A stretch of 64,000 bases of DNA, taken from the NCBI RefSeq assembly GCF_026212465.1, contig NC_080053.1, forward strand, positions 14,996,546-15,060,545, in the 5' to 3' direction. The notes under the pieces were generated by a model. The model saw only the letters and a program-made list of their open reading frames with translations. It was not told the origin of the DNA and searched no databases. The translations under genes were made by a program, and so were the position numbers. Origin of the DNA: Amaranthus tricolor (lineage: Eukaryota; Streptophyta; Magnoliopsida; Caryophyllales; Amaranthaceae). Positions 34,878 through 46,084 of the stretch are shown here, piece by piece (within the stretch, counting starts at the first letter, position 1; each line of letters starts with the position of its first letter).

Positions 34878-37800
34878 TTGCAGGTTCAAGTGAGGGGGAA
34901 CAACTCATGGTATCTCGACAGTGGGTGTTCCAAGCACATGACGGGTGACAAATCTAAATTTCTCTCACTTGAAGCCTATGATGGGGGAACAGTAACCTTC
35001 GGTGACAACATGAAGGGTGAGATAATCGCCAAAGGAAAGGTTGGAAGGTCTAGTTCCCATGCCATTGATAATGTATTTTTAGTCGAGAATTTAAAACACA
35101 ATTTGTTAAGTATTTCTCAATTTTGCGACAAAGGTAACTCTGTTAAGTTTACTTCTGAAAAATGCATAATTTCTAGGAACAGTACAGGAGACCATGTGCT
35201 GGAGGGAATCAGAAAAGGGAACACCAATGTGGTGGACCTGGACACTGTTCCCAGAAACAGTCTAACGTGTTTAAGTGTTATTGAAGAAGACCCACTTCTT
35301 TGGCACAAGCGTCTAGGTCATGCTAGTTATTCATTGATTAACACTTTAAGATCAAAAGACCTAGTAAGAGGATTACCTGCAATAAAATTTCTTAAAAATG
35401 AAGTTTGTGATCCTTGTGCTAAAGGGAAACAAGTGCGGTCATCCTTTAAATCAAAGAACGTTGTGACTACCACTAGACCATTAGAATTAATTCATATGGA
35501 TTTATGTGGACCAATGAGAACACAAAGCCGTAGTGGCAAAAAGTATGTATTTGTTGTTGTTGATGATTATAGTAGATTCACGTGGACCTTATTTTTGGCA
35601 AGCAAAGATGAAGCTTTTGATGAGTTTGTTTCCTTTGCTAATAAAACACAAAAATCTACCAATAATCAAATTGTTCACATTAGGTCTGATCATGGAAAAG
35701 AATTTGAAAATTCAAACTTCATGAATTATTGCAATGAACATGGCATAAATCACAATTTTTCCGCACCTAGAACACCACAACAAAATGGTGTGGTAGAAAG
35801 GAAAAATAGGACCTTAGAAGAAATGGCTAGGACCATGTTGATTGCTAGTGGTCTACCTAGGAATTTTTAGGCAGAAGCCGTTAATACTGCATGCTATACA
35901 TTGAATCGAGTACTATTTAGACCAATCACTTCAAAGACACCCTATGAATTGCTCAAAGGTGTTAAACCAAATATTTCCTATTTTCGTATATTTGGATGCA
36001 AATGTTTTGTACATGTGAATGGAAAACGAAATATAGGTAAATTTGATGAAAGAAGTGATGAGGCAGTATTTCTAGGTTATTCATCACAAAGCAAAGCTTA
36101 CAGAGTTTACAATAAGAGAACAATGAGTGTAGAGGAGTCTGTTCACATAATCTTTGATGAAACTAACTTTTCAACAAGTGAACAGGAAACAAGTAATATT
36201 AAAATAGGTCTTGCAAATTTGGAAGATGAAGATGAAGGAATCAAAGTGCAAGATCAAGGAACAGCAAGTGAACAGTCGATACAAGAAGAGGCAGAAGAAA
36301 CTGACCAAATTCAGAATCTGCCAGCACAACAGGACCAACAGACTGTTCCTAATCCAGCTGTTCCCACAGATGAGCAAAATGATCCAGTAGCTGAACAGAA
36401 TGTCAATCAAGTTGCTGAACAAGAACATGCTACTGTTCCTTCAAGAGAATTTGTGCCTAAACCTTGGAAGTATCAAAGATATCATCCTCTTGATTCAATT
36501 GTAAGTGATATAAATAAGGGAACACAAACTAGATCTCAATTGAGAAACTTTTGTGCACACTTTGCGTTCCTATCATCACTTGAACCTAAAAATCACGAGG
36601 AAGCTTTGAAGGATTCCGATTGGATAGTTGCCATGCAAGATGAATTAAATGAGTTTGAAAGAAATAAAGTGTGGCACTTGGAACCCAAACTGAAAAACAA
36701 GAAAGTTATTGGTTTGAAATGGGTATTTCGGAACAAGCTTGATGAGCATGGAATAATTGTTAGAACTAAAGCTAGACTCGTGGTTAAAGGTTATAATCAA
36801 CAAGAAGGTATTGATTATACCGAGACATTTGCTCCGGTAGCAAGGTTAGAGGCCATTAGAATCTTAATTTCTTTTGCTGCATTTATGAATTTTAAATTAT
36901 ATCAAATGGATATGAAATGTGCTTTTTTGAATGGTTATCTTGATGAAGAAGTTTTTGTGGAACAACCCCCAGGTTTTGAAAATACCTCTTGTCCTAATCA
37001 TGTCTACAAGCTTGACAAAGCCCTATATGGCTTGAAGCAAGCTCCTAGACAATGGTACGAAAGACTTTCAAAGTTTTTGATTCAAAATAACTTTGTAAGA
37101 GGAAAAATCGACAAAACCTTGTTCTTTAAGAATAAAGGTTCTAATATTTTGGTTGTTCAAATTTATGTTGATGACATTATTTTTGGTGCTACTAATGATT
37201 CATTATGTAAAGAATTTGCTAACCTTATGGGTACAGAATTTGAAATGAGCATGATGGGAGAATTAAATTTCTTTCTTGGTTTGCAAATTAAACAAACTGA
37301 AAATGGTATTTTTATTCATCAACAAAAATACATCAAAGAACTTCTTAAGAAATATGGACTAAACAATGCTAAAACCAACCATACACCTATGGCTACCAAT
37401 GTTAGACTAGATGAAGACCTAAATGGGACCAACGTAGATCAAACCATGTATAGAGGCATGATAGGTTCTTTATTGTATCTAACTGCAAGTAGACCTGATA
37501 TTTCTTTTAGTGTTGGTTTATGTGCTAGATTTCAATCAAGTCCTAAAGAATCACATCTCACGGCAGTAAAGAGAATTTTGAAATATTTGAAGGGAACAGA
37601 CGACTTGTCCCTATTTTATCCTAAAAGTGATGTTTATGATTTAAAAGGTTTTAGTGATGCAGATTATGCAGGTGATCTTGTTAATAGAAAAAGTACATCA
37701 GGTATGGTACAATATCTTGGCTCATGTTTAGTTTCATGGAGTTCCAAGAAACAAAACACAGTTGCATTATCCACTGCAGAAGCTGAATACGTAGCAGCAG

Positions 37801-38108
37801 CAGCCTGTTGTTCCCAAATGCTTTGGATAAAACAGCAACTTAGAGATTTTGGTATTAAAGTTGAATGCATTCCTATTTATTGTGATAATACTAGTGCCAT
37901 ATGTATATCTAAAGATCCAGTGCATCATTCACGTGCTAAACATATACACATTAGACATCATTTTCTAAAGGATAACGTAGAACACAAAAATATTGTATTG
38001 AAGCATGTTAACACAAATGAACAAGTTGCTGATATTCTGACCAAACCACTTCCTAGGGAACAATATGAAAAGATGAGATTGGAACTTGGTATGATCAAGC
38101 TCCACTAA
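34878..38108 (+). pseudogene. pol: copia pol polyprotein with one nonsense codon
   Basis: Order: protease (YLDSGCSKHMTG, about 34911-34946), integrase zinc-binding HHCC, then integrase core, reverse transcriptase, RNase H. The HHCC part runs from HKRLGHA to CDPCAKGKQ. The core has HMDLCGPM, RSDHGKEF and PQQNGVVERKNR. Reverse transcriptase has [22 protein letters not shown] and YVDD at 37164-37175. RNase H has [15 protein letters not shown] and CDNTSAI. The order integrase before reverse transcriptase defines Ty1/copia. pol continues in the gag frame after the gag stop. A TAG at 35868-35870, inside integrase where the family has Trp, breaks it; after it the frame is open to TAA at 38106-38108. 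Confidence 0.93.
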
Positions 38109-38611
38109 AGTTAGTTGCATATATTTCCCATTGAAGCATCATGAAAATGAAGAGGTCAGGAATCAATCTCAAAATCTTGATTGAAAATCAATTATTGCAT
38201 GGATCAGGTAAACACATAATAAAGTTTGTACTATAAATGTTTTCACGTTTGCATGTTGTTAATTTGATCAGACCAAAGCAAATGTTCATTATTTTTGTTA
38301 TAATTCTTTTTATATCATAATTCAATTTTTTATTTTTTATTTTCATATTTTACTTTAAATTTCATATTTCATGATTTATTCATATTTCACATTTTTGTAC
38401 GGCCAACTTAAATTGAGAGTTTTGGGAAAACAGTTCTTCTTCACTCAAGTAATGCAAAGGCAATAAAGAGATGGGACTTGGAGGAGTAACCGTCACTTCA
38501 ATCATTTAAAAACCCCTGCTTCACGTCATTACCCATTACCTTCCCAAACCTTCTCTCAATCCCTCAAGAAACCGTCCTTCCTTTTTTCTCAAAACCTTCA
38601 AAAATTCAAAA

Positions 38612-39910
38612 ATGAAAACCCCCAAATCCTCTAAATCAGGCAAGAAAACTCCCAAATCCTGTATGCCCGATCAACCAAAACCACTAAGAGTAATTGTTCC
38701 ACCACCATTACTGCAGGATGCACCACCCACACCAACTGAAACCACACAAGAATCACCAAAACACTCCACTGAACCCACTAGTACCAAAAGAAAAATGTCA
38801 ACAGGTGGTTCATCTTCTAGAGTAGTTAAGCGATCGAAGCATGTTGATCCAAACAGCGCAGAAGAAGTTTCAAAGGAGATGACTGTAGGGTTCGGGTTGG
38901 ACAAATATTGATTTATCTTACCACGAAACTCAAAACGTAGTCAAGTGAGTTTGCGTGATGCCACCTTGATTTACTGCATGGAAAAACTTATTAAAATAAA
39001 TTTTCCTTCGTTGATGATCTCTCATTTATCAGACTGCATTGAAAAGAAAAGTTTCATTGGTTATGGAGGATTGTTAACATGGATTTTTAGGAAGTTTGAG
39101 GTCCCATTGGAAGGGTTGGAGTTCCCAATGTGTCCCAATATGAAAATTGGTGCTAAATGTTTACAAAATTTGCGTTTAAAATTGAATGATGAGGGAGTAT
39201 TGATGCATGAGGAGGTTGTAGAAGTTGAATCTGAAGAAGAAGGGGCTGAAGAGGTTGAAGAAGAAAAGGAGGAAAAGGAGGAAGAGGAGAAAAAGGAGGA
39301 CAAGGAGAATGAGGAAGAAAAGGAACAAGATCCTGTTCCCTCTGAAAATACTGAAAAATCTGAGAAAGAGGAACAGGATGGAGCTGCAAGTAAGGGGGAA
39401 AAGGAAAAGAAAAAGGAAGCCTTGGATGAAAATGTTCCTCACAATCTCTGCAGTGATTCCAGTGATGAAGAGATTGTGTTGGCTATGAGGAAAAAGGCTA
39501 AGTCAATGCAAAGGAAGAGTAGGAGGTTGGCCTCGAAACGCAAGGCTACTTTGGTTGATGAAACACCATCTGACACCATCCCTTAGCCCACACCTGATGA
39601 ACCTACCTCTCCCAAGCCAGCCAATTCACCACCATCATCACCTATCCCATGTACACAACCACCACAATCACACACTTCACCCAATATTGGCTGTACTAAC
39701 TTTGACTCTGTTCCTGCAGTTTCCTTACACTCCATTCTCTCCAAGCTCCTTGATCTACAGTCTCAATTCATTGCATTTCAGGATGAAACTCGTGTCTCGC
39801 TTGCTTCTATTGTGGATCAGCTAAACCAAATGGAACAACGCCTTGGTGCCAAGCTGGACACAGTGGAGGTGCAGACTGAGTACATTGATGAAGAAGAGAC
39901 TGACCCTTGA
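38612..39910 (+). pseudogene. third ORF (env-like position) of the SIRE-type element
   Basis: One reading frame runs from ATG 38612 to TGA near 39910, interrupted by TGA (38909-38911) and TAG (39584-39586). It starts with a Pro/Ser/Lys-rich region, followed by a short globular-looking part (SLRDATLIYCMEKLIKINFP onward). Then come a very acidic Glu/Lys tract, a Pro-rich segment and a C-terminal amphipathic, coiled-coil-like stretch (LLDLQSQFIAFQDETRVSLA). SIRE elements carry such an ORF after pol; it has been called env-like, but its role is not established. No clear membrane anchor or signal peptide is visible here. Confidence 0.7.
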
Positions 39911-40688
39911 TCCCTCTGCTCAAAAATTTAATGATTTGTTGGCTGTATTACTTAACAAACAATTTTTCTTTTTGCCTTGTACCATCTGGGGTACATGGTT
40001 GTTGTAACTTTGAACAATTGCTACTTTTCTTTGTTTTTATTTTCTATGGTCTGTGAAAATTAACTCTATGCAGGTTTAATCATTGTTCATAGCACTTGCT
40101 TTTATTATTGTTGTTTGTTGTTTTCATCACTAACAAATCTATATGGTTTGTGCTGAGATTTGATAACTCCCAATTCTTTTTGATTAATGTCAAAAGGGGG
40201 AAGATTACTGCACAAACTTAACAGGACCAGTGAATACACAGTTACATATCTTGTTGATTTATATTGATTCTTATGAATGATATCTGTGCTGCTGTGTTTA
40301 TGCTAGTTTAGTGATCATCTGTGTTGCTAAGTTTGTTGAAGTTCTCATGAAGTCCTCATGAATATTTAATTCTGTGAAAATACTTAATAAGTTATGTTTA
40401 TTATTATTAGGTTTATTTATTTTTATTATTATGTTAGTTTTTATTTATTTTCGTTATGTTCGTTTAACTTAGTTTATTTCATTTAAGTTTTAAGTTAATT
40501 AATTTTGAAAACTTTTGAAAAATATTTGATATTTTAGAGTAAACTGTTTGTGTATGAATGCTTGGTAAATTATATTCTAACAAGTTGATTTGCTAAGTTA
40601 ATTAGAGTTACTTTAATCTCTAGTATGCTCTATGAATTTTGTTTTACTCTATTTTTACTTAAGTTTGTTTATAAAGTTTGCCATCATC

Positions 40689-40700
40689 AAAAAGGGGGAA
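40689..40700 (+). promoter_or_regulatory. polypurine tract of the copia element
   Basis: 'aaaaagggggaa' ends two bases before the 3' LTR and would prime plus-strand synthesis. A second, very similar tract ('caaaagggggaagatta') lies about 490 bases upstream, near 40191-40207. Confidence 0.85.
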
Positions 40701-40702
40701 TT

Positions 40703-41946
40703 TGTTGGCCTCTTAAGGTTTTGATGATGACTTTACTTTTAAATAAACAAACATATTATTAGAGATTGTTTTGTAGGTACATATCCGATTTAATGAGAAT
40801 CGTTGATGAAGCCTATGACTTGATTCGTGGAAGATGTATGTGTCTCAAATATCCAAGAAGTTGGGAAATTGCTCTGGAAAACAGACTGCTGTTCCTAGAG
40901 TTAAAGTTCTGACGAATGTTGTAGATGGAGACAGTGCACTGTTCCTACGTAGCAGGTCTGAAGAATAGCATCGACTGAAAAATTGCGAATTAATTATTTT
41001 CTGTTTTTAAGTTGATGTAATGGTTTAGAATTAATTTAATTGCTTAAATTAATTAGTAAGTTAATTGGCAAATCTATTTTTAGGTTTTCTAAAAATAGCC
41101 CAAGACTTTTTCTTGATTAGATTTAGATCTCCTATTTTTTAGGATCTTATGTTTTAAACTCCTATGCTATTTTTAGCATTAAGGAAACTGATTTTTCCTT
41201 GAGCAAATAACAGCCGGACACGCATAATTCCACCACCTTTTGTTTTGAGAACGTGGGGGTAGTGGAGGTATGTGTGAGATAGTGGACGTTATGCTTATGG
41301 TAACTGCTGGCTGTTCCCTCTATAAATAGAAGGGACTTTGCTCGAATCAAAAATTAATCCTTTTAGGATTCAAGAGTGTCCATTAAAGGGAGATCATCTT
41401 AAGAAAAATATTTTCAGTTTTCCAATGCCAATTAATTTATTATATTTTTCTTAAGTAATTATTTTAATTCTTATCCTCTTGAGAAATGGCCTTGTAAGGG
41501 TTGATGTGTGATTTGTTGTAATTAGACTTATGGGAAGTCTAAGGGAATAGAGAATAGAAACGTGAGAAGAGAAAGAGAAGGAGAGAAGAGAAGAGAAGAG
41601 AAGAGAAGAGAAGTGGGCCTAAGTAGAGAAGCTTTGAGTAAAGCATTTAGAGAATTGAGAAGCTTCAAGTGAAGCAAACATTGTTTTGTGTAATTGTAAC
41701 TAATTGCCTAAACATAGTGAGAATTTTGAAATCCCGGGGGGTCGTGGTTTTTCCTTCTTATTAGGCCGAGAAGGTTTCCACGTAAAAATCCTTGTCTTCT
41801 TTTATTATTCTTTTCGTTTTTAAGTTTAAGTTTTGTCCTTTACTTAATATAATTCCGCAAAAATTAGAGGCAAAAATCTTAAACCTACTACACAACAATT
41901 CACCCCCCCCTCTTGTTGCATTCGATCATCTATTAGTATTCCTACA
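40703..41946 (+). repeat. 3' LTR of the SIRE-type copia element
   Basis: Same length (1244 bp) as the 5' LTR; starts TGTTGGCC and ends CCTACA, followed by the duplicated AACAT. Two base differences were found by eye. Confidence 0.97.
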
Positions 41947-42109
41947 AACATCTTTGCGCTTAAAGTTTAGGAAAACAATCCAAACCTTTATTCTTTTGTT
42001 CGTTTTTTTAGTGGGAAATAAATGTGCTCTCAAAAAATAAATCATTGAGCAAATGAAAAATGCATCGACAAACTCTAAATCACAAAAATCATCATCAACC
42101 ATAACACAC

Positions 42110-42481
42110 CTATAGGAACATAAACATACTTGGAAATGGCCCAAGTTTGTGAAGCCAATCTTCATCCTCACAATCAATGTTAGAGAAAACAACATCAATA
42201 GAAGAGTACTCACGATCCGGATAAAGATCAGGCTCAGGAGTGTAAATGGGTTCACCTTCAGAGTTTAGTTCTCTACCCCACTTTAGATCTGTCTCAACTA
42301 AAGAGTAGTCGTCCTCATATGAGTCAAAAAACTCATCATCATAATAGTTAGGGTTTAATAGAGGTGATTTGGGGATTTTGAGAGGGAAAACATCAAGTGA
42401 GGTTAGCTTCTCCAGAGGTGAGTTAATGGCGGTTTTAGGTTTCTTGAGAGGTGAGGTTTTTGGAGTTTTAGGGTTTTCCAT
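42110..42481 (-). CDS. second ORF of the mariner-like element, acidic protein of unknown function
   Basis: Minus-strand ORF of 123 codons from ATG 42481-42479 to a stop at 42110-42112. It converges on the transposase. I do not recognise the family. It starts MENPKTPKTSPLKKPK and contains a repeat-like (S)PLxxxKSLxxxPLKxPKSPL pattern, then an acidic, aromatic-rich part (NPNYYDDEFFDSYEDDYSLVE; GEPIYTPEPDLYPDREYSSI; NIDCEDEDWLHKLGPFP). A GT donor is possible right after the LGPFP codons, so a further exon may have run toward the copia insertion. It lies inside the mariner terminal repeats. The ORF is clean while the transposase is broken. A chance ORF or a captured host-gene piece are the alternatives. 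Confidence 0.55.
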   Translation of the reverse strand: MENPKTPKTSPLKKPKTAINSPLEKLTSLDVFPLKIPKSPLLNPNYYDDEFFDSYEDDYSLVETDLKWGRELNSEGEPIYTPEPDLYPDREYSSIDVVFSNIDCEDEDWLHKLGPFPSMFMFL

Positions 42482-42902
42482 GAACACAGCTAAGAGAGAG
42501 AAGACAACGAAGAATAGAAAGGGTAGGAGAGAGAAGAAGGAGAGAACAAAAGTCAACAAAATACACGAAGAAGAAAGCAAGAAACCCAGATCTAAGGTTT
42601 GAAAAACAATGGAGGATGGGATTGAGAAAGAAGATGACGAAGAAGTTAAAGGAAAATGGGTAAACAGGCGTGGGGTGGGTAGGTTAGGGTTTAAATTGGA
42701 GGGAATGATTAAATAGGGTTTAGATTAGGATTGTTTAGGGAAAAAAGGGTAAATATGTTGAGTTTAATAAGGATATAAATGTAAATAAGTTAAGTGAAGT
42801 AAAAGTATAAGGGTAAAAATTCCATGCCAAAAATGCAAATGGGAAATTTAGGGTGACTTGACCTTAAATGGAAATGGGACATTTAGTCTACATAAGAGGG
42901 AG

Positions 42903-44304
<1,402 letters not shown>

Positions 44305-44401
44305 AATTAATTAGAAAAATTAATGAAATAATAAAATAAAATAAAGAATAACAAAAAAATAAATAAAATAAAAATAAAAAATAATTAAAAAAGTAATAAA
44401 A

Positions 44402-44403
44402 TA

Positions 44404-44472
<69 letters not shown>
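44402..44472. repeat. (TAA)n microsatellite
   Basis: About 23 units, ending exactly where the LINE fragment and the MITE begin. Confidence 0.95.
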
Positions 44473-44473
<1 letters not shown>

Positions 44474-45208
44474 TGTGGAATAGGGATGCAGGCGGGGCGG
44501 GTCTAATAGGAGACCCGCCCCATCCCCGCCCCATCGGGGCGGGGATGTGTCCCGGTTTGATGGGTCATGGGGCGGGTACGGGTATAAAATTCATACCCAC
44601 CGCGGGGATGGGGATGGGGATGGGTTTTAGGTGATACCAGCCCCATCCCCGCCCCGCCCCGCCCCGCCCCATCCCCGCCTCGCCCCGCCTCACGAAATGT
44701 ACAAATTTTGAGAATTGAAATACCCTAAATTATTTTTCAAATTTCTGAAAACCTTGGATTATTTAGATCTTTTCAGTTTTTATGTTTGATGTGATCTAAT
44801 GTTTGATGGATAGGCGATATTAAGTGATGATTAGACGGGGATTTGAAAATAAATATGTGACACAGATGGGTATTAAGCGGGGATTTGACGGGTGGTGGGG
44901 CGGGTAAAATGGGTATTAGACGGGGATGGATACCCTGATGGGGATGGGGATGGTATTAGGTACAAACCCATCGGGGCGGGGACGGGGAAAAAAATTATAT
45001 CCGCCGCGGGGATGGGGATGGGGATGGGGATGGGGATTGATTTACCAGATGGGGATGGGGATGGTAACGCCAATACCCGCCCCGCCCCGTTTGCATCCCT
45101 AGTGTGGAAGCACTTAAGCACTGGCTGGGTGTTTCCTGGAGCATCCAGAACATGAATGACCTACATCGCAAACGCCGCATGCCTAAAACAGAATGGAGAC
45201 TTGTAATA
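44471..45208 (+). mobile_element. 5'-truncated LINE, left part (interrupted by a MITE)
   Basis: After removal of the hAT-type MITE (44481-45101), the sequence reads from 'gtgtggaagcactt' into SIQNMNDLHRKRRMPKTEWR. This resembles the C-terminal region of plant LINE ORF2 proteins. The reading frame continues on the far side of the CACTA element at 56346 (AIFCKLIYAI, then a stop, then NVRNKAVWQKK) once a single ATA is kept. The LINE is thus the older host of both insertions. Confidence 0.65.
44481..45101. mobile_element. GC-rich hAT-type MITE with 8-bp target duplication
   Basis: 621 bp, flanked by GTGTGGAA on both sides (44473-44480 and 45102-45109). Ends 'tagggatgcaggcggggcgg' and, read inward from the right, 'tagggatgcaaacggggcgg' are terminal inverted repeats. 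The 8-bp duplication and TAGGG ends suit the hAT superfamily. Inside are several tracts of 'ggggat' units (e.g. about 45007-45038) and their complements, which can form G-quadruplexes or large hairpins. The middle (about 44695-44870) is AT-rich and noncoding. Confidence 0.92.
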
Positions 45209-45515
45209 CACTAGTGGAAAAAACCTCATTTGTTGCGGTTTTTTGGCCATTATTTGCTGCGGTTTTGGCCCCAAGCAATAGTGATAGCAGCAAATAGCCT
45301 ATTTTAAATGCTGCGGTTAAAAACCGCAGCAAAAAAGGGTATTATTTGCTGCGGTCAGTTCCCAAAACCGCAGCAACTAAGTGGTATTATTTGCTGCGGT
45401 CAGCCCCCATAACTGCAGCAAATAAGTGGTATTATTTGCTGCGGTCAACCCCCATAGCCGCAGCAAATAATGGCACTTATTTGCTGCGGTTTTGGGGTCT
45501 GACCGCAGCAAATAG
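45209..45515. repeat. CACTA-A left terminus and subterminal hairpin array
   Basis: Begins with the terminal repeat CACTAGTGGAAAAAAC. About six units of 'tatttgctgcggt...accgcagcaaata' follow in both orientations, each able to fold. Such subterminal repeats are the binding sites of the TNPA-type protein in En/Spm. The array reads 'tgctgcggt' or 'accgcagca' many times. Confidence 0.9.
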
Positions 45516-45663
45516 ATAATTTTTTTTTGTTTTTTCGTTTTATTCTAATAATAATCCAATAATAATGTAAAATAACAATGATTAATCCAATAATAATCCA
45601 ATGATAATCACCAATAGTCTCTTTGCAATAAAAAACTCTCGATAATATAATATGATATGTACG

Positions 45664-45667
<4 letters not shown>

Positions 45668-45716
<49 letters not shown>
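45668..45716. repeat. (AT)n microsatellite, ~24 units
   Basis: A plain 'at' run in the CACTA-A 3' region, just downstream (minus strand) of the Ulp1 gene stop. Confidence 0.97.
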
Positions 45717-45720
<4 letters not shown>

Positions 45721-46084
45721 AAGTCCTAAAAATAATCTATAGTATTTACACTTTATCAAGGACAAAAATTAGCAAGATACGCGGCAATCTTGTCTTTTAA
45801 TTCGCGCATCTCTCCACTTCTCAAAGGGCGTGTTTCCCTCGGAATGTCGTTTAAAACCTATAATATAATATAAAATCAAAAGACGATTAATATAAATTAA
45901 ACATTAGACGATTACCAATAAGAATTATTTAAGAACGTACTAACAAATACTTACGGCATCTATATTTTCGACTCCAAACTCCTTCACGGATTTTATAATA
46001 TCGTCCATGTACTTCAGCGCGTAGTAGCCGCATTCAACGGAAGGAGGTTGTTGAAAGCACTAAGAGAAAATAGATGTTAGTGTC

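Larger units (their letters stand above)
32383..41946 (+). mobile_element. SIRE-type Ty1/copia retrotransposon, very young insertion
   Basis: Complete layout: 5' LTR, tRNA-Met primer site, gag, pol, an extra 3' ORF, polypurine tract, 3' LTR. Total 9564 bp, with AACAT duplicated on both sides (32378-32382 and 41947-41951). Long size, 1.2-kb LTRs, gag and pol in one frame divided by a stop, and a third ORF after pol point to the SIRE/Maximus lineage. It is not self-sufficient as it stands: gag lacks a large internal part, integrase has a nonsense codon and the third ORF has two stops. It interrupts the mariner-like element. Confidence 0.95.
29929..42902 (+). mobile_element. mariner-like element (~3.4 kb without the nested copia)
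   Basis: The left end 'ctccctcctatgcag' plus 'cctaaatgtcccattt' and the right end, read inward, 'ctcccttatgtag' plus 'actaaatgtcccattt' (one extra C in the left) are good ~28-bp terminal inverted repeats. TA flanks both sides (29927-29928, 42903-42904). The left part carries a plant mariner transposase pseudogene (plus strand); the right part carries an acidic second ORF (minus strand). A 9564-bp copia element lies between them. Removing that insertion and one copy of its 5-bp duplication leaves 3405 bp. Confidence 0.85.

Noticed and set aside
39061..39488. Ser/Phe-rich and Lys/Arg-rich frames on both strands
   Set aside because: They are shadows of the Glu/Lys-rich tract of the copia third ORF.
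45210..45515. CRISPR-like regular spacing of short palindromes
   Set aside because: This is plant DNA at a CACTA end. The units are subterminal binding sites in both orientations with no unique spacers.
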